Positions 38,590 through 48,624 of a DNA stretch of 57,055 nucleotides are shown here, one piece after another. The notes under the pieces are model-generated. The model was not told where the DNA came from and did no database searches. It saw only the letters and a program-made list of their open reading frames with translations. How positions within the stretch are numbered: position 1 is the first letter of the stretch; each line of letters starts with the position of its first letter. Made by a program: the position numbers and the translations under genes. Location of the stretch: assembly GCA_947445225.1 (NCBI GenBank), contig CANFCX010000003.1:1-57055 (forward strand). The letters are read 5' to 3'. Source of the DNA: Rhodospirillales bacterium. GTDB lineage: Bacteria > Pseudomonadota > Alphaproteobacteria > CACIAM-22H2.

Positions 38590-39798
38590 ATGCCGATGAC
38601 CGACGCGCCGCCAACACCCGTGCCGGAGGCGCCGGCGACGGCCGTCTCGGAAAAACCGAACGCGCCGATCGCCAAACCGGCGGCCGACCATTCCGCACGC
38701 GGACTGCGCTGGACGGGTGCCGCGGTTCTCGTCACCGCCACCCTCGGCCTGGCCGCCTATTTCGCGACGATGCCCCCGGCACCGCCGCCTCCCGCACCGC
38801 CGCCTCCCGCACCGCCGCCGACCGCGCCGCCGAATATCGTGTCCGTGCCGCCCGCGATCGATCCTGAGTTGATATCGCGGCTCGCGCGTATCGAGGCGCG
38901 GCTGGCCGAGCCGCCACCCCGCGAACCCGTCGGTGTTTCGGCGGCGGAGACTGCCGCGTTGGCGCAGCGTCTGGCGGCCGTGGAGCTTGCCGCGACCGAA
39001 AGTCGAACGTTTGCCGCCGCCGTCGAATCACTTCGCCGCGACCTTGCCGCCGCGGAGATCAAGCGCGCGACCGAGGCGGGTGGGCTCGCAACACAACTGG
39101 CGGCGATAGACGTCCCGGCGGAACAGGTTTCCGAACCGCGGCTGCGGGCAATCGAAGAGAGGGTCGCCGGTCTGGCGGCTTCGATCGAGGCGATGCGCGG
39201 CGAGGTAGCCGCCGCCGCCAAGGTGCTGGCCGAGCGCGCCCAGGCCGATACCGGCTCCGCCGCGCGTCAGGCCTCAGTCGAGGCGCGGATGGCGGCGACG
39301 CAGATCGCTTTGCGACTCCGCGCGGGTTTGAGCATCGGGGCGCCCTTCGCCGCCGATTTGGCCGCTTCACGCGCGGCTTGGTCCGGTAATCCGACGGTGC
39401 TGCGGCTGCTGGCGTCGTTGGACGCCCACGCCGACAGGGGACTGCCCACCATCGAGGTCCTGCGTGTTCGTTTCCAGCGCGTCGCCGGAGAGGCGATGGC
39501 GGCGGCAATTGTCCCGGCCGACCCGAATTGGGCGAGTGGGTTTCTGCGCCGGCTGGTTTCCGCCATCAGCATCCGGCCGGTCGGCGATGTCGCCGGAAGC
39601 GACGCCGCGGCGGTTGTCGCGCGCACCGAGGTCAGACTCGCCGCCAACGACCTGCCGGGGGCGGTGGCCGTGTTGGCGGAAATCGCCGAGTCGCCGGTCG
39701 CGGCGGCGGTCGGGCCGTGGCTCACGGTCGCACGCGCGCGTCTGGCGGCGGAAATGGCGGTTCAGGCCATGCTGGCCGACGCCAGTCAACTTCCCTAG
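38590..39798 (+). CDS. mitofilin-related inner-membrane protein (COG4223-like)
   Basis: Single TM, proline-rich linker, coiled-coil, C-terminal helical domain; located between hemD and hemY. Confidence 0.78.
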   Translation: MPMTDAPPTPVPEAPATAVSEKPNAPIAKPAADHSARGLRWTGAAVLVTATLGLAAYFATMPPAPPPPAPPPPAPPPTAPPNIVSVPPAIDPELISRLARIEARLAEPPPREPVGVSAAETAALAQRLAAVELAATESRTFAAAVESLRRDLAAAEIKRATEAGGLATQLAAIDVPAEQVSEPRLRAIEERVAGLAASIEAMRGEVAAAAKVLAERAQADTGSAARQASVEARMAATQIALRLRAGLSIGAPFAADLAASRAAWSGNPTVLRLLASLDAHADRGLPTIEVLRVRFQRVAGEAMAAAIVPADPNWASGFLRRLVSAISIRPVGDVAGSDAAAVVARTEVRLAANDLPGAVAVLAEIAESPVAAAVGPWLTVARARLAAEMAVQAMLADASQLP

Positions 39799-39809
39799 TC
39801 CGGGAAAAC

Positions 39810-41192
39810 ATGGTCCGCGCGCTCGGTTACTTCATCCTTCTGGCGGCGGTGATGGCCGCCGTCGCCTGGTTCGCCGACCGCCCGGGCGAAGTCACCATCG
39901 TATGGCAGGGTTGGCGCATCGACGCGACGGTCGGCATGGTTGTGCTAGCCGTCGGCATCGTCGCTGTTGTCGCCGCCGCGGTGCATCACCTCTGGTGGCG
40001 AATTCGGCGGCTGCCGCGTGATTGGGCGCGGCGCCGGCACGATCATCGGCGGCGGCGCGGCTATCTGGCCTTGACCCAGGGCATGGTCGCGGTCGCGGCC
40101 GGCGATCCGGACGAGGCGCAGCGGCAGGCGCGGCGCGCCGATGTCCTGCTCTCCGAGCCGCCCCTGACCATGCTGCTATCGGCCCAGGCGGCCCAGCTCA
40201 TGGGCGACGACAACGCCGCCAATCGCTATTTCACCGCGATGCTCGAACGGCCGGAGACGGCTTTCCTCGGCTTGCGCGGCTTGCTCATGGGGGCGATGCG
40301 CCGGGGCGACCGAAAAGCCGCGCTTGACCTTGCCCGCCGCGCCCGATTGTTGAGGCCGCGAACGCCATGGGTGCTGACCACACTCTTTGAGTTGGAGACC
40401 ACGGCCGGCGAGTTGGCGGCGGCGGAGCTGACCCTGGGCGACGCCATCGACAATGGGGCGTTCGCCGCGGCGGCGGGCCGGCGCAAACGTGCGGTCCTTT
40501 TGGCCGAAAAGAGCCGCGTTGACGACGCCGCCGGGCGTGCGGCTGACGCTTTGGCGGCGGCCAAACAGGCGGTCGCGGCCGATCCGACGCTGGTGCCGGC
40601 GGCGGCGCGCTGGTCGCGCCTGCTCGCGGCCTCCGGGCGCACCCGGAAGGCGGCGAAGGTTGCCGAGGCCGCCTATGCGCTCTCGCCGCATCCCGACCTG
40701 GTGCAGGCCTTTCTCGGGGCGCGCGGCGAAACCGATCCGGTGTTGCGCTACCAGCGCGTGGAAGGCCTATCGCGATCGGCGCCCGACCACCCGGAAAGCC
40801 GCTTTGCGCTCGCCGAAGCAGCACTTGCCGCACGTTTGTGGGGGGAGGCGCGCCGGCATCTGGCCGCGCTGAACGGTCATCTCGAGGCGCGGCATTGCCG
40901 GTTGATGGCGCAGGTCGAGGAAGGGGAACACGCCAATCGCCAGGCCGCCGCCCTGTGGCTGGCCCGCGCCGCCGGCGGTGGCGCCGACGGGGCCGCGCCG
41001 GACCCGACTTGGGTATGCGGAAGCTGCGGCGCCGTCGCCGCGTTTTGGACCGCGCTCTGCGGACATTGCGGCAATTTCGACACGCTCGCCTGGCGCGAAC
41101 CGGGTTGGATCGCGCCGAAGGTTAGCGGAGCCCCGCCGCCCCTGCTTGCGGCCGCGAGCACGGCGACACCCGGCTCGGAGCCCGCGGCATGA
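39810..41192 (+). CDS. hemY: HemY-like membrane TPR protein
   Basis: N-terminal two-TM and HemY-N-like sequence; C-terminal zinc-ribbon-like CGSCGAVAAFWTALCGHCG. Confidence 0.85.
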   Translation: MVRALGYFILLAAVMAAVAWFADRPGEVTIVWQGWRIDATVGMVVLAVGIVAVVAAAVHHLWWRIRRLPRDWARRRHDHRRRRGYLALTQGMVAVAAGDPDEAQRQARRADVLLSEPPLTMLLSAQAAQLMGDDNAANRYFTAMLERPETAFLGLRGLLMGAMRRGDRKAALDLARRARLLRPRTPWVLTTLFELETTAGELAAAELTLGDAIDNGAFAAAAGRRKRAVLLAEKSRVDDAAGRAADALAAAKQAVAADPTLVPAAARWSRLLAASGRTRKAAKVAEAAYALSPHPDLVQAFLGARGETDPVLRYQRVEGLSRSAPDHPESRFALAEAALAARLWGEARRHLAALNGHLEARHCRLMAQVEEGEHANRQAAALWLARAAGGGADGAAPDPTWVCGSCGAVAAFWTALCGHCGNFDTLAWREPGWIAPKVSGAPPPLLAAASTATPGSEPAA

Positions 41193-42664
41193 GCGGAAAG
41201 CCGGCGGCACCGCCGGCAGAGCGTTCCGCCGCTTTCGAGGGCACGGTTCTCGAGGGCAGGTCGGGCCGCGCGCCCGCCTCCCTGGCCGATGCCAGTCGCA
41301 TCGCCGAGGCGGAAAAACTTTATGCCCAGGGTGTCGCCCTGCATCGCGCTCGCAAATTCGACGACGCGGCGAAGTTCTACGACCGGGCGCTCAAGCTGAA
41401 TCCCGATATGCCCCATGGCTACAACAATCTCGGCGTCCTCCTCCGCACCCAGCGCAAATACGCGGCCGCGATCGCGGTCTATCAGTTGGGGTTAAGGGCC
41501 GATGTGGACAATCCGGGCATTTATTCCAATCTCGGGAACGCCCTCAAGGACGCAGGCCGATTCGACGAGGCGGTCGCGGCGCATCGGCACGCCGTGACGC
41601 TGGCGCCAACCTCGCCCGATACACTGAACAACCTGGCGATCGCCCTGAAGGCAGCGGGGCGGTTTCGGGAAGCGCTCGACGGCTTCGAGCAGGTCATCGC
41701 GCTCAAGCCATCACACCTCGATGCGCAATGGGATCGGGCGCTGCTCCTGCTGCATCACGGCGATTTGGCGCGCGGTTTCCCAGCCTATGAATCGCGGTGG
41801 CGGCTGCGCGACGTCAAGGCGCCGGCTTTCGAGCAGCCGCGGTGGGACGGCACGCCCTTCCCCGGAAAAACGATCCTGCTGTTCGGCGAACAGGGTTTCG
41901 GCGACACCATTCAATTCGTCCGTTATGCGGCGCGCGTGAAGGCATTGGGCGGGACCGTCTTTGTGGAATGTCGTCCCGGCCTCGGCCGGTTGTTCGAGGG
42001 AACCGCGGGCGTGGATCGTGTTTTCGAACGGGGATCTGGGCTGCCCGCCTTTGACCTGCAATGCCCGTTGATGTCGCTGCCCGCGGTCATGGGAACCGAT
42101 GCCGCGACCATTCCGTCGGATGTTCCCTATCTTCAGGTCAGCGCGGCGGCCATCGCCAAGGCCCGTGCCAGACTCGATTCCCCCGGTAAAGCGTTCCGCA
42201 TCGGCATCGTCTGGGCCGGCAGCCCCACCCACAAGAACGATCACAACCGCTCGCTCGAGCTGGAGCCGTTTCTTCGCCTCCTCGAGGTGCCCGGCACGCG
42301 GCTGTTCAGCTTGCAAAAGGGGCCGGCGCGCGGCCAACTCGCCGCCCTGGGTCTGGATTCCGTCGTCACCGATCTCGACGCCGCCATCGGCGATTTCACC
42401 GACACGGCCGCTTTTATCTGCGCGCTCGATCTGGTGGTGACGGTCGACAGCGCCGTCGCCCACCTTGCCGGCGCGCTGGGCCGGCCGGCCTGGGTGATGG
42501 TGCCCTTCGTCCCGGATTGGCGATGGATGGAGGGCATCGCCCATTCGCCGTGGTATCCGAGCCTGCGCCTGTTCCGGCAGCCGGGCCATGGGGATTGGTC
42601 CGCGGTCGTGGGGGACATCGTGGCCGCGCTGAACCAGGCCGTGGCCGCGAACCCCGGGGTTTGA
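41189..42664 (+). CDS. TPR protein with C-terminal GT-B (GT9/GT41-like) domain, paralog 1
   Basis: N-terminal TPRs; ILLFGEQGFGDTIQFVRYAARVKALGGTVFVECRPGL...RIGIVWAGSPTHKNDHNRS. Confidence 0.85.
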   Translation: MSGKPAAPPAERSAAFEGTVLEGRSGRAPASLADASRIAEAEKLYAQGVALHRARKFDDAAKFYDRALKLNPDMPHGYNNLGVLLRTQRKYAAAIAVYQLGLRADVDNPGIYSNLGNALKDAGRFDEAVAAHRHAVTLAPTSPDTLNNLAIALKAAGRFREALDGFEQVIALKPSHLDAQWDRALLLLHHGDLARGFPAYESRWRLRDVKAPAFEQPRWDGTPFPGKTILLFGEQGFGDTIQFVRYAARVKALGGTVFVECRPGLGRLFEGTAGVDRVFERGSGLPAFDLQCPLMSLPAVMGTDAATIPSDVPYLQVSAAAIAKARARLDSPGKAFRIGIVWAGSPTHKNDHNRSLELEPFLRLLEVPGTRLFSLQKGPARGQLAALGLDSVVTDLDAAIGDFTDTAAFICALDLVVTVDSAVAHLAGALGRPAWVMVPFVPDWRWMEGIAHSPWYPSLRLFRQPGHGDWSAVVGDIVAALNQAVAANPGV

Positions 42665-42675
42665 GCGACGCGTTC

Positions 42676-44391
42676 ATGGCGAAGGGCAACCGGATTTCGA
42701 CGCAGGCTCAGGTGGCACGCGGTTCAAACGACGACGCCGACCGTTTCTTCGCGCGCGCCTTGACGAGCCATCGCGGCGGCGATCTTCACAAGGCCGTCGG
42801 CGACTACACGCGCGCCATAGCGGCCCGGCCCGACCATGCCGATGCCCTGAATAATCTGGGCGTGGCCTTGCGGGCGCTTGGCCGCGATGGCGAGGCCGCG
42901 GCCGTGTTGCGGCGGGCGATCGAAGCCCGTCCGCGTCAGGCCGATTTTCACTACAATTTGGGCAACGCCCTGCGTGGCTTGGGGCGCCGCGAGGATGCCG
43001 TGGCCAGTTATCGGAGCGCGCTTTCGTGCGATCCGAAATCGATCCAGGCCCTTACCAATCTTGGTCTTTTGCTGCGCGATCTCGGGCGGCACGAAGAGGC
43101 CGTTGAGGCTCACGCCAACGCCGCCCGGCTCGATCCCACCTCGGCCGAATGCCTCAACAATCTCGGCTCGTCGTTGTTGGACGATGGCAAGCCGGAGGCG
43201 GCGTTGCTGGCGCTGCGCCGCGCCGCCATGCTCAAGCCCGATTATGCCGCCGCGTTGTACAATCAGGGCCTCGCCCAATTCAATTTGGGGCGTCTGGACG
43301 AGGCTGCCGCCTGCCATCGCGCGGCCATCGCATTAAAGCCGGACATGGCCGAGGCCCATGCCAATCTCGGCCAGGCCCTGGTTGGGGTCGGGCGGTTCGA
43401 CGACGCCATGGCCTGCTTCAATCGGGCGAAATCGCTGTCACCCGACAATCTCGACGCCAATCTCGGCCGCGCGCGGGCGTTGCTGCTGATCGGCCGCTTC
43501 AAGGAAGGCTGGGAGGCCTATGAATGGCGCTGGCGCCGCCCCAACAATCCGCCGCGCCAGTTTCCGCAGCCAATCTGGGACGGCGCCCCGCTCGATGGGC
43601 GAACGATCCTGCTGTATCCCGAGCAGGGTTTGGGCGACACAATTCAATTCGTGAGATACGCGCCGAAACTGGCGGAATTGGGCGCGCGCGTCGTCCTCGA
43701 ATGCCAGCCGCCCCTGCTGCGGCTTTTCTCCGGACTTCCCGGGGTGGAATCGATCGTCTCGCAGGGCGGTGCCCTGCCGAATTTCGACGTACACCTTCCG
43801 CTTTTGAGCCTTCCCCGAATCCTCGGCACGGAAATGGCGACAATCCCGGCCACCGCTCCCTATCTGCCAATGCCACCGGCGGGGCCACCCGTGCCGGCCG
43901 CCCCGGCCGGAACACGGTTGCGAATCGGCATCTCCTGGGCCGGCAACCCAAAACATCAGAACGACCGGTTTCGATCCTGCCCGCTGGCGCTTTTTCTCGA
44001 CCTCGCCGCGATACCGGGCGTGGCCCTTTATTCCCTGCAGGTGGGACCGGCGGCGGCGGACATCAAGAAGCTGGGCCTAGACGGCCTGATCCCCGACCTG
44101 GGTGCGGGGTTTGGCGACTTCGCGGAAACCGCCGCCGCCGTGACGCAGCTCGATCTTGTCATCGCCGTGGACACGGCCATCGTCCACCTCGCCGGCGCGT
44201 TGGCTCGGCCAACATGGGTCATCCTGCCGCAGGTGCCCGACTGGCGGTGGCTAGAGCAAGGCGATCGCAATCCGTGGTATCCTACGTTGCGCCTGTGGCG
44301 ACAGGAGCGGCTGGGGGATTGGCCGCCGGTTTTCGCGCGCATGGCGGCGGCACTGGGGGGGCTTGCCGAGGCTCGGCGGCACCCTTCCTGA
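42676..44391 (+). CDS. TPR protein with C-terminal GT-B (GT9/GT41-like) domain, paralog 2
   Basis: More TPRs; ILLYPEQGLGDTIQFVRYAPKLAELGARVVLECQPPL...RIGISWAGNPKHQNDRFRS. Confidence 0.86.
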   Translation: MAKGNRISTQAQVARGSNDDADRFFARALTSHRGGDLHKAVGDYTRAIAARPDHADALNNLGVALRALGRDGEAAAVLRRAIEARPRQADFHYNLGNALRGLGRREDAVASYRSALSCDPKSIQALTNLGLLLRDLGRHEEAVEAHANAARLDPTSAECLNNLGSSLLDDGKPEAALLALRRAAMLKPDYAAALYNQGLAQFNLGRLDEAAACHRAAIALKPDMAEAHANLGQALVGVGRFDDAMACFNRAKSLSPDNLDANLGRARALLLIGRFKEGWEAYEWRWRRPNNPPRQFPQPIWDGAPLDGRTILLYPEQGLGDTIQFVRYAPKLAELGARVVLECQPPLLRLFSGLPGVESIVSQGGALPNFDVHLPLLSLPRILGTEMATIPATAPYLPMPPAGPPVPAAPAGTRLRIGISWAGNPKHQNDRFRSCPLALFLDLAAIPGVALYSLQVGPAAADIKKLGLDGLIPDLGAGFGDFAETAAAVTQLDLVIAVDTAIVHLAGALARPTWVILPQVPDWRWLEQGDRNPWYPTLRLWRQERLGDWPPVFARMAAALGGLAEARRHPS

Positions 44392-44408
44392 AGGGGAGCA
44401 GGCAATAC

Positions 44409-46838
44409 ATGGAAGGCACAACCCCGGTTCCCGTCGAGCGGCGTCTACGCCGCGATCGGCGCCAATCGGATCAACCGCAAACCGGTCCGGATCGGCGTTC
44501 GGGGGATGAGCGGCGCTCGAAATGGCGTTCCCTGGCCTTTATCGCCAAGCGCAGCACGGCTGTCCGGCGCGACAAGAACCGTCGCAGCGTCCCCTTTCGG
44601 CAGCGCATCGTACCGTTCCTTCGCGGGATCGTGTGGTCCCAGCGCACATTCGCGTTCGTTCTGTTGCTGTTATTCGTTTCCCTGCGTCAGTGGGATCCGG
44701 CGCCGGTCCAATTGCTGCGCGAACGGGGCTTCGATTTCATCCAATCGATGCGGCCGAATGTTATGGCGCCCGAACCCAATGTCGTCATTGTCGATATTGA
44801 CGAAAAGAGCCTGGCCAAGATCGGCCAGTGGCCGTGGCCGCGCGTTCTGCTCGCGCAGTTGGTCGAAAATATTATCCTCGACTATGGGGCATTGGTGGTC
44901 GGCTTCGACATCGTGTTCGCCGAGCCGGACCGCGTTTCGCCGCCGAAGCTGGCCGAATTCGTTAGGCCGTACGATCCACAAACCGCCGACGCCTTACTTA
45001 AATTGCCCGACAGCGACGAAGTTTTTGCCGCGGCCTTGAAGCGCACCAGCGTGGTGGCGGGTCAGTCCGGGCATTTTGACGAAAGCCTGGGCAAAGGGAC
45101 GCCGCCGGTGCGAACGACGATTGCCGAGATCGGCGGCGATCCGCGGCCGTACCTCCTCAACTTCGGCGGCATGGTGCGCAATCTGCCCATCATCGAGGAG
45201 GCCGCCGCCGGTCGCGGGATGTTTACGGTCAGCCCGGAGCCCGATGGCGTTGTTCGCCGAGTGCCCGCAATCATGTCGGTGGGAAAGGACTTGTATCCGA
45301 CTCTTTCCATCGAAATGTTGCGCGTGGCGCTGGGGGGAAGCAACATCGCCATCAAATCGGACCTCAACGGCGTGAAAAGTGTTGTTGTCGCGGGTTTTGA
45401 AGTTCCTACGGACACCTCGGCGCGGGTGCGCCCTCATTTTGCCCACTACGATAGGCCCCGTTATATCCCGGCGATCGACATCCTAACCGGCGAGGTCGAT
45501 CCCAAACGCCTCAATCGAAAACTCGTGCTCCTTGGAACTTCGGCGCTGGGGCTCGTCGACAACAAGACCACGCCGGTCGACCAATTCCTGCCGGGTGTGG
45601 AAGTTCACGCCCAACTCATCGAGGGCATGATTGCCGGAACATTGCTCACGCAATGGCAATGGATCGCGGAAGGCAAAATAATACTCGACGCAAAAATGGC
45701 TGAAATCTTGCTGGCGTTTGTTGTCGGCGCGATGATGATTTGGCTGGTGCCGCGATTCGGCGCTAAGCCCATGCTAATCATGTTCTTTGCCATTGCCGGC
45801 ACTCTCATGGGCGGCACGACATATTTGTTCATCGAACAAAGGCAACTCCTGGATTTCATCTTTCCGGCCGGCACGGCGCTCGTTCTGTTCATGCTGCTCG
45901 GTTACCTGAACTACGCCCGCGAGGAGGCCCAAAAGAAACAGGTGCGCGGAGCCTTCAGCCGCTACATGTCGCCGGCCCTGGTCGAAAAATTGGCGCAATT
46001 TCCGGAATCCCTGAAACTCGGCGGCGAAACCCGGGACATGACGATCATGTTCTCCGACATTCGCGGCTTCACCACGATTTCCGAACAATTCGACGCCGAA
46101 GGCCTCACTCGATTCATCAACCGGTTCCTTACGCCCATGACGGACATCATCCTCAAGGGCCGCGGCACCATCGACAAATACATGGGCGACGCCATCATGG
46201 CGTTCTGGAACGCGCCGTTGGACGACGAAGAACATGCGCGTCACGCCTGTCGTTCTGGACTGGCGATGATGGCCGAATGCCGCCTTCTTAATCAGCGTTG
46301 GAAGGCGGAGGCGGAGGCCGAGGGGCGCAAATTCATTCCGGTCAATATCGGCGTCGGGCTCAATTCCGGCAGCGTGTGCGTCGGCAACATGGGTTCGGAT
46401 TTGCGCTTCGACTATTCGGTGCTCGGCGATGACGTCAATCTGGCGTCGCGCCTGGAAGGCCAATCCAAGACCTATGGCGTCGACATCGTCATCGGCAAGA
46501 ACACGCGCGACGGCGTTCCCGATTTTGCCACCATCGAAATCGACATGATCAAGGTGAAGGGCAAGACCCAGCCGGTTCGCATCTTTGCCTTGCTCGGCGA
46601 TGAAACGGTGGCCGCGACGCCATCAATTCAAAGCCTTTGCAAGCTGAACGACGCCTTGATCACGTCTTATAGGGCGCAGGAATGGGATAAGACCCTGGCA
46701 TTGATCGCACAGGCCCGCCCGTTGGGCGAAGGCAAGCTGAACACGCTGTACGAACTTTATGAGGAGCGTGTCGCCTATTACCGGGAAAACCCGCCGGGTG
46801 CGGATTGGGACGGCGTCTACGTCGCAACCTCGAAATAA
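44409..46838 (+). CDS. CHASE2-domain adenylate/guanylate cyclase (class III)
   Basis: 810 aa; CHASE2 region (VVIVDIDEKSLAKIGQWPWPR), 3 TM, cyclase domain (MTIMFSDIRGFTTISE, YMGDAIMAFWNAP, GDDVNLASRLEGQSK). Confidence 0.93.
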   Translation: MEGTTPVPVERRLRRDRRQSDQPQTGPDRRSGDERRSKWRSLAFIAKRSTAVRRDKNRRSVPFRQRIVPFLRGIVWSQRTFAFVLLLLFVSLRQWDPAPVQLLRERGFDFIQSMRPNVMAPEPNVVIVDIDEKSLAKIGQWPWPRVLLAQLVENIILDYGALVVGFDIVFAEPDRVSPPKLAEFVRPYDPQTADALLKLPDSDEVFAAALKRTSVVAGQSGHFDESLGKGTPPVRTTIAEIGGDPRPYLLNFGGMVRNLPIIEEAAAGRGMFTVSPEPDGVVRRVPAIMSVGKDLYPTLSIEMLRVALGGSNIAIKSDLNGVKSVVVAGFEVPTDTSARVRPHFAHYDRPRYIPAIDILTGEVDPKRLNRKLVLLGTSALGLVDNKTTPVDQFLPGVEVHAQLIEGMIAGTLLTQWQWIAEGKIILDAKMAEILLAFVVGAMMIWLVPRFGAKPMLIMFFAIAGTLMGGTTYLFIEQRQLLDFIFPAGTALVLFMLLGYLNYAREEAQKKQVRGAFSRYMSPALVEKLAQFPESLKLGGETRDMTIMFSDIRGFTTISEQFDAEGLTRFINRFLTPMTDIILKGRGTIDKYMGDAIMAFWNAPLDDEEHARHACRSGLAMMAECRLLNQRWKAEAEAEGRKFIPVNIGVGLNSGSVCVGNMGSDLRFDYSVLGDDVNLASRLEGQSKTYGVDIVIGKNTRDGVPDFATIEIDMIKVKGKTQPVRIFALLGDETVAATPSIQSLCKLNDALITSYRAQEWDKTLALIAQARPLGEGKLNTLYELYEERVAYYRENPPGADWDGVYVATSK

Positions 46839-46857
46839 CAGGCCGCGTGCGTCGCCT

Positions 46858-48501
46858 TCAGCGTTGATCCCGGGGAGGCTCGAAGCCCATGAAATTCCAT
46901 GGGCTTCCCGCTCGGTCAAGCTGACCCTCGAACCGCGTGCTTTGCTTTTCCACGTTGCCGGCGAGATCCTCGCGGGTCGCGGGTCGTGACGGTATCGCCG
47001 CCGGTGTCCGCGACGCCGGGCTTGCCGTCGGAATGGCCGCCGGTGCAGTCGCGGCCCTTTGGCTCGCCGGCGCCGGGGTAACGACAGCGGCGACCGGCGC
47101 AACCGGCGCCTCTGGCTTTGCCGCCGCGGCCGGGGGTGCAACCCGCGTGGTGGCGACGACCGCGCCCGGACGAACCGGGGGCTCGATCGCCCCGGTTTGC
47201 GGCGTGACGCCCAGCGTCGTCGGCGTCAGGCGACCCATGGCGTTCAGCGTCCGGTAGACGGCCTTGCGCGCATCGAACGCGGCCCCGACGAAGTTGATGC
47301 GCGCGCTGTAGACCTCGTTTTCGGCATCGAGCACGTTCAACGCGGATTCGCGGCCGGCGTCGCGAAGCTTGACGCGGGCGTCGAAGACCTCCGAAGCGAT
47401 GTTGACGGCGTTTTGCAACAGCCCAACGCGCTCGCGGGTGGTCAGCATTTCATTCCAAGCCATCCGGACTTCTTCAACGATCCGCCGCGAGCCGAGGTTC
47501 AAATTGTCCTTCGACGCCTCGAAGTTCAGCGACGCCTCGGCGACCCCGGCGCGTTTGGCGAAACCGGAGAACAATTCCCAGGTCGCCTTGAGGAGGACGG
47601 AGAAATCGCGTCGCGTCCCGCGCGTGGCGTCGGCATCCTGTTCGATATTGCTCTTACCCACCAAGTCCAGCTTTGGAAAATATTCGGCGAAGGCGACATC
47701 GCGCTTGGTATCGGCCAGATCGACCTGGCGTGCCGTCGATTGCAGGGCGGGATTTCCCGACAGCGCGATGCGTGCGGCGTCTTCGACTGTCTCCGGTATC
47801 TGCTCCACCGGCGCCAGGGGATCGGCCATGGCATCGGGATTGGGCCGGTGGTCGAATATTTGGGTGTAACGCGCCACGGCATCGTTGAATTGGCCTTCGA
47901 ACGCGACACGCCTTTCCTTGGCGAGCTGCAAACGCGAGCGCGCAAGCAATTCGTCCACGGCCAGGCCGCCGCCGCGCTGCACGCGTTCGCTTTCCAAATT
48001 GAGCTGGCGTTGAACCGTGGCCTCATTGTTGCGGGCGAGATTGACGAGCTGCGAGTTGCGGAGGACGTCCAGATAGGCGGACACGGCGTCGAACAACACC
48101 GATTGCCGCGTGCCCTCTAACGCCAAGCCGGCGATATCCGCCGAAACCCGCGCGCCTTCGTAATTGCCGTCGCGTTTGCCCCCGTCGAAGATGCGTTGGG
48201 TCAAGGTCAGGGTGGCTTTGTCGCGCACGATGCCCGATGCCGCGCCCTCGGTGCGGCGGCGCGCGGGGCTGTCGATGCTCTCATACCCGGTATCGCCGTC
48301 CGCGGTCAGGGTCGGCAGGTACTCCCCGAACGATTTCTTGATGCCTTCCTGAGCGGCGGCGGCGCCCTTTTCGGCGGCCTTGATGCGGGGATTGCTCGTC
48401 AGCAGCCCGACCAACTCCGTGCTTAGGGACTGGGCGGTCGCATCGGCGGCCGTAAAAACGACAACAACCGCCGTCAGGACGCAAAGTTTCAGCTTAGGCA
48501 T
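46858..48501 (-). CDS. tolC: TolC-family outer-membrane efflux protein
   Basis: Signal peptide, SLSTELVGLLTSNPRIKAAEKGAAAAQEGIKKSFGEYLPTLTADGDTGYES; periodic helical OEP repeats; Ala/Pro-rich C-terminus. Confidence 0.9.
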   Translation of the reverse strand: MPKLKLCVLTAVVVVFTAADATAQSLSTELVGLLTSNPRIKAAEKGAAAAQEGIKKSFGEYLPTLTADGDTGYESIDSPARRRTEGAASGIVRDKATLTLTQRIFDGGKRDGNYEGARVSADIAGLALEGTRQSVLFDAVSAYLDVLRNSQLVNLARNNEATVQRQLNLESERVQRGGGLAVDELLARSRLQLAKERRVAFEGQFNDAVARYTQIFDHRPNPDAMADPLAPVEQIPETVEDAARIALSGNPALQSTARQVDLADTKRDVAFAEYFPKLDLVGKSNIEQDADATRGTRRDFSVLLKATWELFSGFAKRAGVAEASLNFEASKDNLNLGSRRIVEEVRMAWNEMLTTRERVGLLQNAVNIASEVFDARVKLRDAGRESALNVLDAENEVYSARINFVGAAFDARKAVYRTLNAMGRLTPTTLGVTPQTGAIEPPVRPGAVVATTRVAPPAAAAKPEAPVAPVAAVVTPAPASQRAATAPAAIPTASPASRTPAAIPSRPATREDLAGNVEKQSTRFEGQLDRAGSPWNFMGFEPPRDQR

Positions 48502-48595
48502 CTCAACTCCCCTACCCATCGCATGAGCTCGTATCTCGACACCCGGCTTCGATCCCAAGCGCGTCGGGAGTCGTCCCATTGAGACGAGTATCGCG

Positions 48596-48624
48596 AAGAT
48601 AGGTTCCTGAATCGAGGCTGTCAA
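48596..48624 (-). promoter_or_regulatory. candidate sigma-70 promoter for tolC
   Basis: Minus strand TTGACA (48624-48619)-N17-TATCTT (48601-48596); -35 lies in the left arm of the palindrome. Confidence 0.55.

Noticed and set aside
38775-38835. 15-bp direct repeats CCTCCCGCACCGCCG
   Set aside because: Explained as the proline-rich linker (APPPPAPPPPAPPP) of the mitofilin-like protein; coding low complexity, not an array.
46882-46907. GAAGCCCATG-aaattc-CATGGGCTTC hairpin as a terminator for the CHASE2 cyclase
   Set aside because: Stem is perfect, but it lies inside the tolC 3' coding end and has no U-tract; termination there is possible but unsupported.
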